A stretch of DNA of 7,949 nucleotides from CAYMDS01 sp964576705 (lineage in GTDB: Bacteria > Patescibacteriota > Microgenomatia > Levybacterales > UBA12049), in NCBI GenBank assembly GCA_964576705.1, contig CAZNVI010000051.1, positions 1-7,949 on the forward strand, in the 5' to 3' direction. A program made the position numbers and the translations under genes. This document shows, piece after piece, positions 1-6,598 of this stretch. Numbering within the stretch: position 1 is the first letter of the stretch; each line of letters starts with the position of its first letter. The notes beneath the pieces were generated by a model. The model was not told the DNA's origin, searched no databases, and was given only the letters and a program-made list of their open reading frames with translations.

Positions 1-1590
1 AATCAAAAAATTTATGTGGCGGAGATTGAAGAAGCTGATGGGACTTTGGGTGCCTGGACTGAAGCAGGAGATCTACCCGCCGCCTTAAGTGGGTTTGGGA
101 TGTTCGCTCATGGAAATAATATTGTTATCGTAGGTGGTGAAAATCTAAGTGGCAAAAAAGATAAAACATATAAAACGACTTTAAATTCTGACGGCACGAT
201 AGGCTCTTGGATCGAAACCTCCGCCCTACCTAAGCCATTATCCAGAGCACAATTTACGAAGTCAGGCTCCAAATTATTCGTAATTGGTGGACTAAACGCG
301 GATGGCACTACATCAGATGATGTATATTTTACAGATATAAATACAGACGGGACTCTCAATCCATGGCAAATAAGCACATCTAAAATCCCGAAACCCACTT
401 GCTGCGGATCTGCAGCCAATATAGGAAATTATCTTTATCTCATAGGCGGACATAATACAAATACCGGAGAATACTTTGATGATGTTATGTTTGCAAATAA
501 AAATATCATAACAGGCGAAAATATATTTGAAACATTAACAGTGCCATACTTTAACCAAAACAGCTCACCTTGGGGAGAGAGTGAATATGACCATGCTAGG
601 TCTTTAAGATTTACAAATTATAAGTTTGAACGCTGGGGTTGCGCTGTGACATCTGTAGCTATGATCATGAGATACTTTAATATAAACGTACTACCCAACG
701 GAACACCCTTAGATCCTGGCAACTTGAACAAATGGTTAAAAGATAATAAAGGCTATTTGACAGGCAGCGATAGAGAAGGTAGTTATTCATATCTAAACTT
801 TCCGATAATAGGTACATTATCTCAGAAAATATTCGATGCGGGTAAGTCGAGATATAAGCTTGAGTATTACCGGGAGAAAGCAACAAATTTAAATTTAGAT
901 ACTTATCTTAATGCAAATAAACACCCTGTAATTCTAAAAGTTGCTAATTCAAATACAAATAGTCATTTTGTGGTGGCGAAGGGTAAGACTAATACTTCCT
1001 ATAACATAAACGATCCGGAATGGAACTATACTGATTTAAACTCTTTTGGTAATAATTTCAGTCAAATTGATCGTTTCGTTCCTGTCAATAGCGATCTATC
1101 GTACATACTAGCTGTGGTAAATCCGAAAACACACATGCTAGTTACTGACCCTCAGGGAAAAAAGACCGGAAGCGTCTTTGAGAACGGACAATTAACTACA
1201 TATGATGAAATTCCTGACGCTTCATATTCATACCAAGCCCCAATTAGTAACCCTAAAACCAATGGTATTACAGAGACTTTGGGTACCGGTGTAAACGAAT
1301 TTCTTCTCTCTAAGCCAAAAAATGGTAATTACATTTTCAAACTTTCAAGTAACGGAGATAGAAGATATGAGCTAAACATTTCTACTTTTCAAATTGACGG
1401 TAAAAACAGCTTAGAGCTAATTAGGGGTACTACTAATTCTCAAGAAGCGTTTGTCGTATCTTACGACCAAAAAAAATCAATTAAAGTTAAACGTATTAAA
1501 ATATGTAAGGAATCAAAGTCGAATAAAACTTCTACCAGTCATCATTATCATGATCATGATGACTGCGAAAAATATGACAGACATGACTAA
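1..1590 (+). CDS. Kelch-type propeller / C39-like papain-fold protein with His/Asp-rich tail (5' partial)
   Basis: The frame is open from base 1, where it reads NQKIYVAEIEEADGTLGAW. The GTG at 16 is therefore a Val inside a repeat and not a start; the true start and any signal peptide lie upstream. Residues are numbered with that Val as 1. Three kelch-like blades begin at D8, D59 and D111 (DGTLGAW, DGTIGSW, DGTLNPW), each followed by an IVGG/VIGG/LIGG strand. About 177-345 matches the C39-like peptidase fold (Peptidase_C39_2 type): Gln181 in VPYFNQ, Cys209 in WGCAVTSVAM, His317 in NSHFVVAKG and Asp333 in NDPEW give an oxyanion Gln and a complete Cys-His-Asp set. A beta-rich region (about 355-490, LVTDPQGKKTG, YDEIPDASYS) resembles domains that follow such modules. 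The end (509-524) is rich in His and Asp. Likely role, by inference, is an exported surface protease or peptide-binding protein; peptidase activity is not proven. It converges on the GT4 gene with an 18-bp gap. Confidence 0.85.
   Translation, partial: NQKIYVAEIEEADGTLGAWTEAGDLPAALSGFGMFAHGNNIVIVGGENLSGKKDKTYKTTLNSDGTIGSWIETSALPKPLSRAQFTKSGSKLFVIGGLNADGTTSDDVYFTDINTDGTLNPWQISTSKIPKPTCCGSAANIGNYLYLIGGHNTNTGEYFDDVMFANKNIITGENIFETLTVPYFNQNSSPWGESEYDHARSLRFTNYKFERWGCAVTSVAMIMRYFNINVLPNGTPLDPGNLNKWLKDNKGYLTGSDREGSYSYLNFPIIGTLSQKIFDAGKSRYKLEYYREKATNLNLDTYLNANKHPVILKVANSNTNSHFVVAKGKTNTSYNINDPEWNYTDLNSFGNNFSQIDRFVPVNSDLSYILAVVNPKTHMLVTDPQGKKTGSVFENGQLTTYDEIPDASYSYQAPISNPKTNGITETLGTGVNEFLLSKPKNGNYIFKLSSNGDRRYELNISTFQIDGKNSLELIRGTTNSQEAFVVSYDQKKSIKVKRIKICKESKSNKTSTSHHYHDHDDCEKYDRHD
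37..519 (+). repeat. Three kelch-like beta-propeller blade repeats
   Basis: Protein-level tandem repeats with a period of 51-52 residues cover about 37-189, 190-345 and 346-519. Each starts with DGTxxxW, continues with a Leu/Ile-Pro motif (DLPAAL, ALPKPL, KIPKPT), then a hydrophobic strand ending in GG (IVIVGG, LFVIGG, LYLIGG) and a polar loop into the next blade. The tail of an earlier blade (YVAEIEEA) is visible at the left edge. Propellers normally need several more blades, so more should lie upstream. The third blade has an unusual Cys-Cys pair (PTCCGS). The blades are not alike at the DNA level, so they are old repeats. Confidence 0.85.
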
Positions 1591-1608
1591 ACCTAAAACA
1601 TATCTATC

Positions 1609-2838
1609 CTAATTGCTCAAGAAATATCTTCCGAAAACAGATCGTCTATCATTTTTCTTCCTTATATGACTTCCATTTACATCTTCATATAATTTTTCAT
1701 ACTGTTTTACAACTTTTTTTACTGAATACTTCTTTTCATACGCTGCATAGGAATTCCTACTAAGTTTCTTTCGTAATGTATCATTCCTCATCACACGCTC
1801 CATATTCGCTGCAAACTTCATTACATTATCAGGCGGAGAAATAAGACCTATGCCCTTAACCATTTCCCCTACTCCACGCTTAGATACTCCTATGATCGGT
1901 AATCCGAAAAACATAGCTTCGATTAATGAAACAGGTTGGACTTCTGAAGTACTGGCAGTCACAAATGCATCGGCAATCTGAAAATATCCTTTACTTAATA
2001 AATCATCAGGGCTAATTTCGCCTATGAAAACTACATTCTCAGCTAAGTTAAGATCTTTGACTAAGCTTTGTAGATTATCTAACTGTGGACCTCGACCAAT
2101 TATTACTAAACTTACATCTGATCGTCTTTTAATTAACTCAGAAAAGCTCAAGATTAACTTATCCAAGCTTTTCTCAGCCGAAACTCTACCTACATATAAC
2201 AAAACGTTTTTCTTTAAGTGCAATCTTTCCTTAAGATTATTTACATCATTTTCTGTGGCTTTTTTCATTTTACTTTCGTCTATCGTATTCGGAATTACAT
2301 ATACCGGACGTTTCACCCCATACCTTTTTAAATCTTTACTTGAATCGGATGAAGGAGCCACTATCGCATCGCATTGGTTAAAAAATAAAATAGCATACTT
2401 CCATAGTATAGTACTCAATATCTCAGGAGGTGAAGAAAACTTATTCTTAAGAAACTCTTCTGACATAAAATTCGTATGAAAAGTTCCGATTATAGGTTTT
2501 CTAATAGTTTTCCCCAACAGAACTCCGCCGGCACCTACTAAAAATGTAGTTTGGAAATGGATAATATCAGGATTAAAGCGACGTAAATACATAATAAGCC
2601 GTGGAGAAATCGGGGTAGCAGCACGAAATTCAGGATATAAGAATGTGGGGACTGACCGTAACATAACCAATGAAATTCTATTCGCCTTCCATTTAAGTTC
2701 CTTCATAAATTTAGGCCTGGGTGCAAATATCTGAATTTCATGCCCTTCCTCTGCCAACATAGAAGTTATAGTCACTAAAGACGTAGATACACCGTTAATC
2801 CAAGGTAAAAATGTGTCAGTAAAATATGTTATTTTCAT
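1609..2838 (-). CDS. Glycosyltransferase family 4 (GT-B fold), probable lipid or surface-glycan glycosyltransferase
   Basis: A 409-residue protein, a normal length for GT4 enzymes, which move a sugar from a nucleotide-sugar donor to a lipid or glycan with retention of configuration. The N-terminal Rossmann half begins MKITYFTDTFLPWINGVST, with the acceptor-side Gly loop (NGVS, 15-18), HFQTTF (94-99) and FHTNF (120-124). The C-terminal half carries YVGRVSAEKS (Arg218 and Lys223, donor phosphate binding), IIGRGPQ (246-252) and the E-x7-E motif Glu299...Glu307 in SEVQPVSLIEAM. Overall style resembles diacylglycerol glucosyltransferases and PimB-type mannosyltransferases, but donor and acceptor cannot be fixed. 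The C-terminus is basic (IRKKNDRR), which could help contact acidic membrane lipids. There is no membrane span. It starts 22 bp after the GT2 stop with no Shine-Dalgarno sequence, so it is probably cotranscribed with that gene. The stop is TAG. Confidence 0.93.
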   Translation of the reverse strand: MKITYFTDTFLPWINGVSTSLVTITSMLAEEGHEIQIFAPRPKFMKELKWKANRISLVMLRSVPTFLYPEFRAATPISPRLIMYLRRFNPDIIHFQTTFLVGAGGVLLGKTIRKPIIGTFHTNFMSEEFLKNKFSSPPEILSTILWKYAILFFNQCDAIVAPSSDSSKDLKRYGVKRPVYVIPNTIDESKMKKATENDVNNLKERLHLKKNVLLYVGRVSAEKSLDKLILSFSELIKRRSDVSLVIIGRGPQLDNLQSLVKDLNLAENVVFIGEISPDDLLSKGYFQIADAFVTASTSEVQPVSLIEAMFFGLPIIGVSKRGVGEMVKGIGLISPPDNVMKFAANMERVMRNDTLRKKLSRNSYAAYEKKYSVKKVVKQYEKLYEDVNGSHIRKKNDRRSVFGRYFLSN

Positions 2839-2860
2839 AAAAATGACGACTTGTTAAATA

Positions 2861-3589
2861 TCATCGAATCGTAATAGGCTTTCCAAAACTAACAGATTGA
2901 CGTGAAATGAATATTGAAAAATAATTAACCAACCCCCAAAAAAAATAAGGAAGGCTTGAACTTAAGCTACTTACTTTTCTGGGTGAAGTTTTCGTCCGCA
3001 TCTTATTTGTGTACAAAGTGCTGCCTTTACCGTACTTCTCTCTGATCCGCACACTTATATCCCAATCTTCCCCGGATGTCAAATTGAGGTTAAATCCACC
3101 GACCTTAATAAATGCATTTTTTCTGATTGCCATATTAAACCCCCAAATCAAAGAGTTTCCGAACACTTGGTTAATCTGTGCAAATAGGTCAAAAATGGAA
3201 TATAAAGCATTTGTTATGAAACTGCCTTCACTCGGCAATGCCGAACCACCTATTATTTTGAGATTATTGTCTCGGAATAAATCACTAATAATATGTAACC
3301 AGTTTTGATCATGAAAAGTATCAGCATCGCAAAAGGCGATAATCTCACCACTTGCCAAATCTGCTCCAAATTGTTTCGTGACGCTAAATCCTTGTTTTTC
3401 TTTATATGCCACAACTCTTACGCCACACTTTTTTGCTATTTCTGAAGTTCGATCTGTAGAATTGTTATCTATTACTAAAATTTCATAATTCTCTTTCGGA
3501 AACGATTGGTTTTTAAGCGAATCTAAGCATTTGCCTATTAATTTTTCTTCGTTATAAGCTGGCACTATTATAGATATTAATGGTTTCAT
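2861..3589 (-). CDS. Glycosyltransferase family 2 (GT-A fold)
   Basis: A 242-residue inverting GT2-type enzyme. Visible motifs in order are ISIIVPAYNEE (5-15, nucleotide-binding strand and loop), VIDNNSTDRT (39-48), the metal-binding DxD as Asp88-Ala-Asp90 in AFCDADT, a GGFN acceptor loop (164-167) and the catalytic-base-type GEDWD (173-177). The set is complete, so the enzyme should be active. After residue 200 comes a basic, Ser-rich stretch and a hydrophobic segment (about 215-229, PYFFWGLVNYFSIFI), which could be a membrane-associated helix that docks the enzyme to a lipid-linked acceptor. The stop is TGA, 22 bp before the GT4 start, which suggests sequential steps in one glycolipid or surface-polysaccharide pathway (inference). 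The ATG at 3589 lies directly before the conserved first strand and has no Shine-Dalgarno sequence. Confidence 0.92.
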   Translation of the reverse strand: MKPLISIIVPAYNEEKLIGKCLDSLKNQSFPKENYEILVIDNNSTDRTSEIAKKCGVRVVAYKEKQGFSVTKQFGADLASGEIIAFCDADTFHDQNWLHIISDLFRDNNLKIIGGSALPSEGSFITNALYSIFDLFAQINQVFGNSLIWGFNMAIRKNAFIKVGGFNLNLTSGEDWDISVRIREKYGKGSTLYTNKMRTKTSPRKVSSLSSSLPYFFWGLVNYFSIFISRQSVSFGKPITIR

Positions 3590-3596
3590 ATTATGG

Positions 3597-3602
3597 ATTT
3601 TA
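3597..3602 (-). promoter_or_regulatory. Second -10-like box next to the GT2 start (possible leaderless promoter)
   Basis: On the minus strand TAAAAT (3597-3602) is preceded, 17 nt upstream, by TTTTAC. Only 7 nt separate the box from the GT2 ATG, so transcription would begin at or next to the start codon and give a leaderless message. It lies downstream of the stronger -10 at 3626-3631; the two may be tandem promoters, or this one may be chance AT-richness. Confidence 0.3.
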
Positions 3603-3625
3603 CCAAACCCGAGTAATAAGTAAAA

Positions 3626-3654
3626 ATTATATACTCAACAATCACCTCTATCAG
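3626..3654 (-). promoter_or_regulatory. Sigma70-type promoter for the GT2-GT4 pair
   Basis: Read on the minus strand: CTGATA (3649-3654, 4 of 6 match to TTGACA), an exact 17-nt spacer, then a perfect TATAAT (3626-3631). Transcription would start about 3619, leaving a leader of about 30 nt before the GT2 ATG. The -35 box overlaps the stop codon of the upstream membrane-protein gene, so the glycosyltransferase pair can be transcribed separately from that gene or by read-through from it. No terminator hairpin was seen between the two genes. Confidence 0.5.
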
Positions 3655-4550
3655 CCTTCTTGGGAAAGCTGCTCAAAGTAAGTCCCAGTACACACTCCTT
3701 TAGAAAAATCACCACCCTCAGTTGTGCATTCATTTCCAGATGGGCTAAGCTTACATGAAATGTTTCCACTATCGAAATCGCCTTTATCCCATCGCAACAG
3801 AACTTCTGTTAAGTCCTTACTATTAAACAGGCAGATTCCTTCTTTTCCCTCTAAGCTGTCAAAGATAACTTTCTGTTCATTCACTACCTCTTGAGGTATT
3901 TCTGTCGGAAAAACTACCTCTATGCTCTCTGTTCTTAAATAAAACTGGCATTTATCACCTTTAGAACCTCTTATCTCAAATTGGCTGACTGTGGTCTGCT
4001 TAACACCAAACATATCCAAAGTCAGCTCGTTCAATATTTTCGCTTCTTTACAACCTATAGATGCTTGTATAAAACAGGACATATTATCTTTACAGTCAAG
4101 TGTACTCGTTACATTTTCTTTCACTGTCGGCATGGGTGTCCCTGTGACACTAATAGCAGCATTTACAGTCGGAGTAGGTTTACTTGGAGAAGGTTTTGCT
4201 TTAGAATTACTTACTAAAACCAACGCGATGATAATGAAAAATATTACAGCAACCGCTACCAAAACTATCACTAACTTTTTTTTACTTTTTAAATTATCTA
4301 AAATTCGTAAGAAAGGAGCTTTTGTCATCTCAGTTGGCGATTGGATCGCGGCTACCTCTTGACCTGGAGTTTCTTGCTGTGGAATATTCGTATTTGGAGC
4401 GGAAGAATTTTGCCCAGAATTGGATAATGCCATTTCGACATCCTCTTTCGCCCAACCATTTGATATTAAAGCAGTTTTGATCTCATCTGGGGATTTACCA
4501 TTTTGAAGCTCTTGATTAATGTAATCTATCAACTGCTGTTTATTGTCCAT
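3651..4550 (-). CDS. Single-pass membrane protein: N-terminal helical 'GW' module, TM, Cys-rich outer domain
   Basis: A 299-residue protein of unknown function. Residues about 5-43 form a compact helical module (YINQELQNGKSPDEIKTAL, then NGWAKEDVEMAL) whose Gly-Trp and Asp-Val-x-x-Ala-Leu pattern resembles UBA-like three-helix bundles; similar modules recur before membrane segments in CPR proteins (recalled, not searched). A polar Gln/Pro/Ser linker (44-78) and Lys-rich stop (88-92) lead into one strong membrane span (93-113). Then comes a Pro/Ser/Thr linker (117-140) of the kind that spans a cell wall, and a domain of about 155 residues with eight Cys, an even number that fits disulfides on the outer face. 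The positive-inside rule puts the helical module in the cytoplasm. It could be a sensor or a scaffold linking inside to outside. The start ATG lacks a Shine-Dalgarno sequence; the stop is TGA, 61 bp before the GT2 gene. Confidence 0.85.
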   Translation of the reverse strand: MDNKQQLIDYINQELQNGKSPDEIKTALISNGWAKEDVEMALSNSGQNSSAPNTNIPQQETPGQEVAAIQSPTEMTKAPFLRILDNLKSKKKLVIVLVAVAVIFFIIIALVLVSNSKAKPSPSKPTPTVNAAISVTGTPMPTVKENVTSTLDCKDNMSCFIQASIGCKEAKILNELTLDMFGVKQTTVSQFEIRGSKGDKCQFYLRTESIEVVFPTEIPQEVVNEQKVIFDSLEGKEGICLFNSKDLTEVLLRWDKGDFDSGNISCKLSPSGNECTTEGGDFSKGVCTGTYFEQLSQEG

Positions 4551-4564
4551 ATAGCTGTATCTTA

Positions 4565-4594
4565 ACTATACTGCATTTAAATATTTCTACGCAA
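4565..4594 (-). promoter_or_regulatory. Candidate promoter of the membrane-protein gene
   Basis: On the minus strand TATAGT (4565-4570, 5 of 6 match) has a weak TTGCGT (4589-4594) 18 nt upstream. Transcription would start a few bases before the ATG at 4550, giving a leader of roughly 7-10 nt with no room for a Shine-Dalgarno site. It lies in the 73-bp divergent spacer shared with the hydrolase gene. Confidence 0.35.
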
Positions 4595-4611
4595 CAAAAT
4601 TAAAAATAAAT

Positions 4612-4617
4612 TATAAT
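4612..4617 (+). promoter_or_regulatory. -10 box of the hydrolase gene, probably leaderless
   Basis: A perfect TATAAT ends 6 nt before the ATG at 4624, so transcription would begin at about the start codon. No good -35 hexamer is seen 16-18 nt upstream. The spacing is what a leaderless gene shows, and the absence of any Shine-Dalgarno sequence agrees. In such AT-rich DNA a chance match remains possible. Confidence 0.4.
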
Positions 4618-4623
4618 ACCAGT

Positions 4624-6027
4624 ATGGAAGAAGGGTTAAAACCAGGATTCCCAGATGTGAAGGATGCGAGCTTCTTACTACCCCAGCAGAGGGAAATATT
4701 GTCCAGAAATAACTATGCATTTTTTCCACAGGCAGATAGCGCAGTGCACGCTTATCTACAGTATTTGAATCATCTCGAGAATCAAAATGGCGAAAGTACA
4801 TCTGAGGATGAAAAAGTAAATCAAGCAGATATTTTAAGAGGTATTTTTGATGAGTTCCTGACTGAAGAGTTAAGAAATACCAGAATATATGAGAGAGATG
4901 ATAAGGAAGCAGCTTTACCCTACACACATATAAACATAACAGATTTTGCCACAAAACTGTATGAAAGGCTTGGTGGACAAATCCCGGAAGGTTTAACATT
5001 AGGTGGTGACAAGCCAAAAAGAAAAACTATAGTAGTTTTTCCTTCAACTGTTTTTACTGAAAGCGGATCTCCATTCACGTACGTAGATGTAGCTATGCAA
5101 CAACTGATAAGAGGAATTCACTCTACTATAAGAAGCATACATTCAGGTCGAAAACCAGATCAATTAAGTATCGTGACATTGGGTGCTGTAACTAATAAAG
5201 ATTGGGGGTATCTCTCAAAAAATTATGCTGACAGGATAAAAAACGACGCTTTTGACACAGCAGGTGAAACATATGCTGAGCTATTGACAGAGTCCAATTT
5301 ATTAAACGATATGGATGGCAACGACAGTATGATTTTTTGGGGAACTTCCATGGGTGTGAGTTTTGCAGCGGCTACTGCAAATAAGCTACTGGGATCACGT
5401 GATGTTGTACAATCGACAGAGGAAAGGAGAGAGCTCAATAAACCATATCTACAAGTGCGGGGAGACGCACCAGCTGGAGTAATACGCCCAGGAGAAAAAG
5501 GGTCAATTAGAAAAGGGCTACAGGTCGCGACAGGCTTTGTTAGAAGTGGACTGACATTAGGTAAAGACCAACCACACACAAACTACATTATGAAAAATGA
5601 GAAACCATTTCTCGAAGCGATGGGACAAAAATTGCGGGAGCTTGGAATTGATGCCAGGAAAGATCCGCAAACTACAGCAAAAACAAGAGCTATTATTAAC
5701 ACTGTCTGGCAGTTACTCAAAGGCGTTCCATACGGAGATAAACTAAAACTATACATGGTTAAAGGATATAAAGACCTAACCACCGCTGACCCTGATGAAG
5801 ATAAGCAACTGCAAGAAAAAATGGAGGCATTATTATCAAGAACTGTCGAAGAAGGAGTGCTGGATGAGGTTACGTCAACTGAATCTCCCCGAGTTTATGG
5901 TGCAAATATGATACATTCTATACCTTTTTTTCATAAAGACAGTAACAGCGAAATGCGCCGTTGGAGAAGAACAATTGATTTATTATCGAATATTAATGAA
6001 ATTCAAGGAAATACTGAAACTGACTAA
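4624..6027 (+). CDS. Alpha/beta-hydrolase-fold protein with long N-terminal extension, function unknown
   Basis: A 467-residue protein with no signal peptide or membrane span, so probably cytoplasmic. The core begins near residue 134 with the strand TIVVFPSTVF. The nucleophile elbow is MIFWGTSMG, with Ser242 in the GxSxG pattern and the preceding strand (SMIFW) and following helix (VSFAAATANKLL) as expected. The late strand KLKLYMVKGYKD offers Asp384 (or Asp389) as the acid, and NMIHSIPFFH offers His431 (or His437), so a full Ser-Asp-His triad is available in the right order. Residues 1-130 are a mostly helical, charged extension, and about 265-365 looks like an inserted helical lid. The protein has no cysteine. 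The substrate cannot be named: esterase, lipase, thioesterase or a non-enzymatic relative are all possible. It is transcribed divergently from the membrane protein and convergently to the unknown gene at 6615. The stop is TAA. Confidence 0.75.
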   Translation: MEEGLKPGFPDVKDASFLLPQQREILSRNNYAFFPQADSAVHAYLQYLNHLENQNGESTSEDEKVNQADILRGIFDEFLTEELRNTRIYERDDKEAALPYTHINITDFATKLYERLGGQIPEGLTLGGDKPKRKTIVVFPSTVFTESGSPFTYVDVAMQQLIRGIHSTIRSIHSGRKPDQLSIVTLGAVTNKDWGYLSKNYADRIKNDAFDTAGETYAELLTESNLLNDMDGNDSMIFWGTSMGVSFAAATANKLLGSRDVVQSTEERRELNKPYLQVRGDAPAGVIRPGEKGSIRKGLQVATGFVRSGLTLGKDQPHTNYIMKNEKPFLEAMGQKLRELGIDARKDPQTTAKTRAIINTVWQLLKGVPYGDKLKLYMVKGYKDLTTADPDEDKQLQEKMEALLSRTVEEGVLDEVTSTESPRVYGANMIHSIPFFHKDSNSEMRRWRRTIDLLSNINEIQGNTETD

Positions 6028-6196
6028 AACCCTAACTCTTGACTCTCAAATAAGTAAATATAAATCTGTGGATTGTCATTCAGTCCTAACGAATCAAATT
6101 ATAGATGATTTTGTCTCAGTTTTAAAGGATTGGCAGATAGTTTTCCAACAATATCCCTTCAGCATTCATTCTTCAGGAGATGCAAGCTATGCATAA
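5996..6196 (+). CDS. Possible small protein overlapping the hydrolase end
   Basis: A 66-codon frame beginning MKFKEILKLTKTL overlaps the last 32 bases of the hydrolase gene in another frame and ends at a TAA that overlaps the next short frame (ATGCATAA). Its middle (LTNQIIDDFVSVLKDWQIVF) reads like an amphipathic helix. Such overlaps are typical of translational coupling, but there is no Shine-Dalgarno site at its start and no family is recognised. It could equally be part of the decayed stretch that follows. Confidence 0.25.
   Translation: MKFKEILKLTKTLTLDSQISKYKSVDCHSVLTNQIIDDFVSVLKDWQIVFQQYPFSIHSSGDASYA
6175..6179 (+). promoter_or_regulatory. Shine-Dalgarno site AGGAG
   Basis: AGGAG lies 9 nt before the ATG at 6189, near ideal spacing. 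It is the clearest ribosome-binding site before any plus- or minus-strand start in the window, and it chooses 6189 over the ATG at 6180, which it abuts. It supports the short frame at 6189 as a real, or formerly real, translation start. Confidence 0.5.
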
Positions 6197-6580
6197 ATAC
6201 CTCCTTACAGCCACAATGGTTACTACTTGCTTTCTGTTTGGAGCTGGCTCTATGTATCTAATTGACTCCATTTGAGTATATAAAAAGGTTGAGAGAGGCA
6301 AAGAGCGGTCTAACAAGAAAGTAGAACGATATGTTGAAGATCGTGTGTCAGTCAGCAATTACTAAACAACTCATATGAAGTTTTCTACACAGTCTCACAA
6401 TTTAACACAAAGGTAGGCTGTGATTTTGTATCCATAGTTTATTCTTTGACGGCACTCAACATTAAGAGAAAAATTATACAACGAAAACATGACCAACCAT
6501 TTGAAGAAGCATCGAAGTCAGCCACGCAATCACTCCGACCACCCATACCGCTCAAATTTATCTCGTCCAAAACCTTATAA
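6189..6580 (+). pseudogene. Broken small exported or membrane-protein gene (in-frame TGA, then frameshift)
   Basis: From the ATG at 6189 the frame gives a signal- or anchor-like start (MHKYLLTATMVTTCFLFGAG, then SMYLIDSI) of 28 residues and meets TGA at 6273-6275. The same frame stays open for 29 more codons with a strongly charged sequence (VYKKVERGKERSNKK, VERYVEDRV) to TAA at 6363. Another frame is open from 6338 to the TAA at 6578 and reads SYEVFYTVSQFNTKVG, CDFVSIVYSLTALNIKRK and onward, with no start codon. Joined, these give a protein of about 130 residues: anchor, basic charged linker, then a folded-looking part. One nonsense change plus one frameshift would explain all three pieces. 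Alternatively only the 28-residue membrane peptide is real, or the TGA is read through. No family is recognised. Confidence 0.35.
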
Positions 6581-6598
6581 GACCTCTCTTAAATCTGC

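Noticed and set aside
16..18. GTG as the start of the kelch/C39 protein
   Set aside because: The frame is open to base 1 and the Val fits inside a kelch blade (YVAEI), so the gene starts outside the window.
1538..1563. GTCATCAT...ATGATGAC inverted repeat, including a 14-bp palindrome, near the end of the kelch/C39 gene
   Set aside because: It follows from alternating His (CAT) and Asp (GAT) codons in the tail and has no T-run after it, so a terminator is not supported.
4571..4590. Overlapping AT palindromes (ATTTAAAT, AAATATTT) in the divergent spacer as an operator
   Set aside because: Short, self-complementary by AT-richness, and not repeated elsewhere in the window.
6199..6206. ACCTCCTT on the plus strand (AAGGAGGT on the minus), like the anti-Shine-Dalgarno end of 16S rRNA or a strong minus-strand RBS
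   Set aside because: No other rRNA sequence surrounds it, and the minus-strand ATG it would serve encodes only 11 codons.
6173..6358. Minus-strand 61-codon frame in the gap
   Set aside because: It mirrors the plus-strand frame from 6189, which has the RBS and a signal-like start; the minus reading has neither.
3651..6365. Alternative genetic code with UGA as Gly or Trp
   Set aside because: The long genes contain no internal UGA, and two of them end at TGA at sensible places; one in-frame TGA in a doubtful small gene is not enough.
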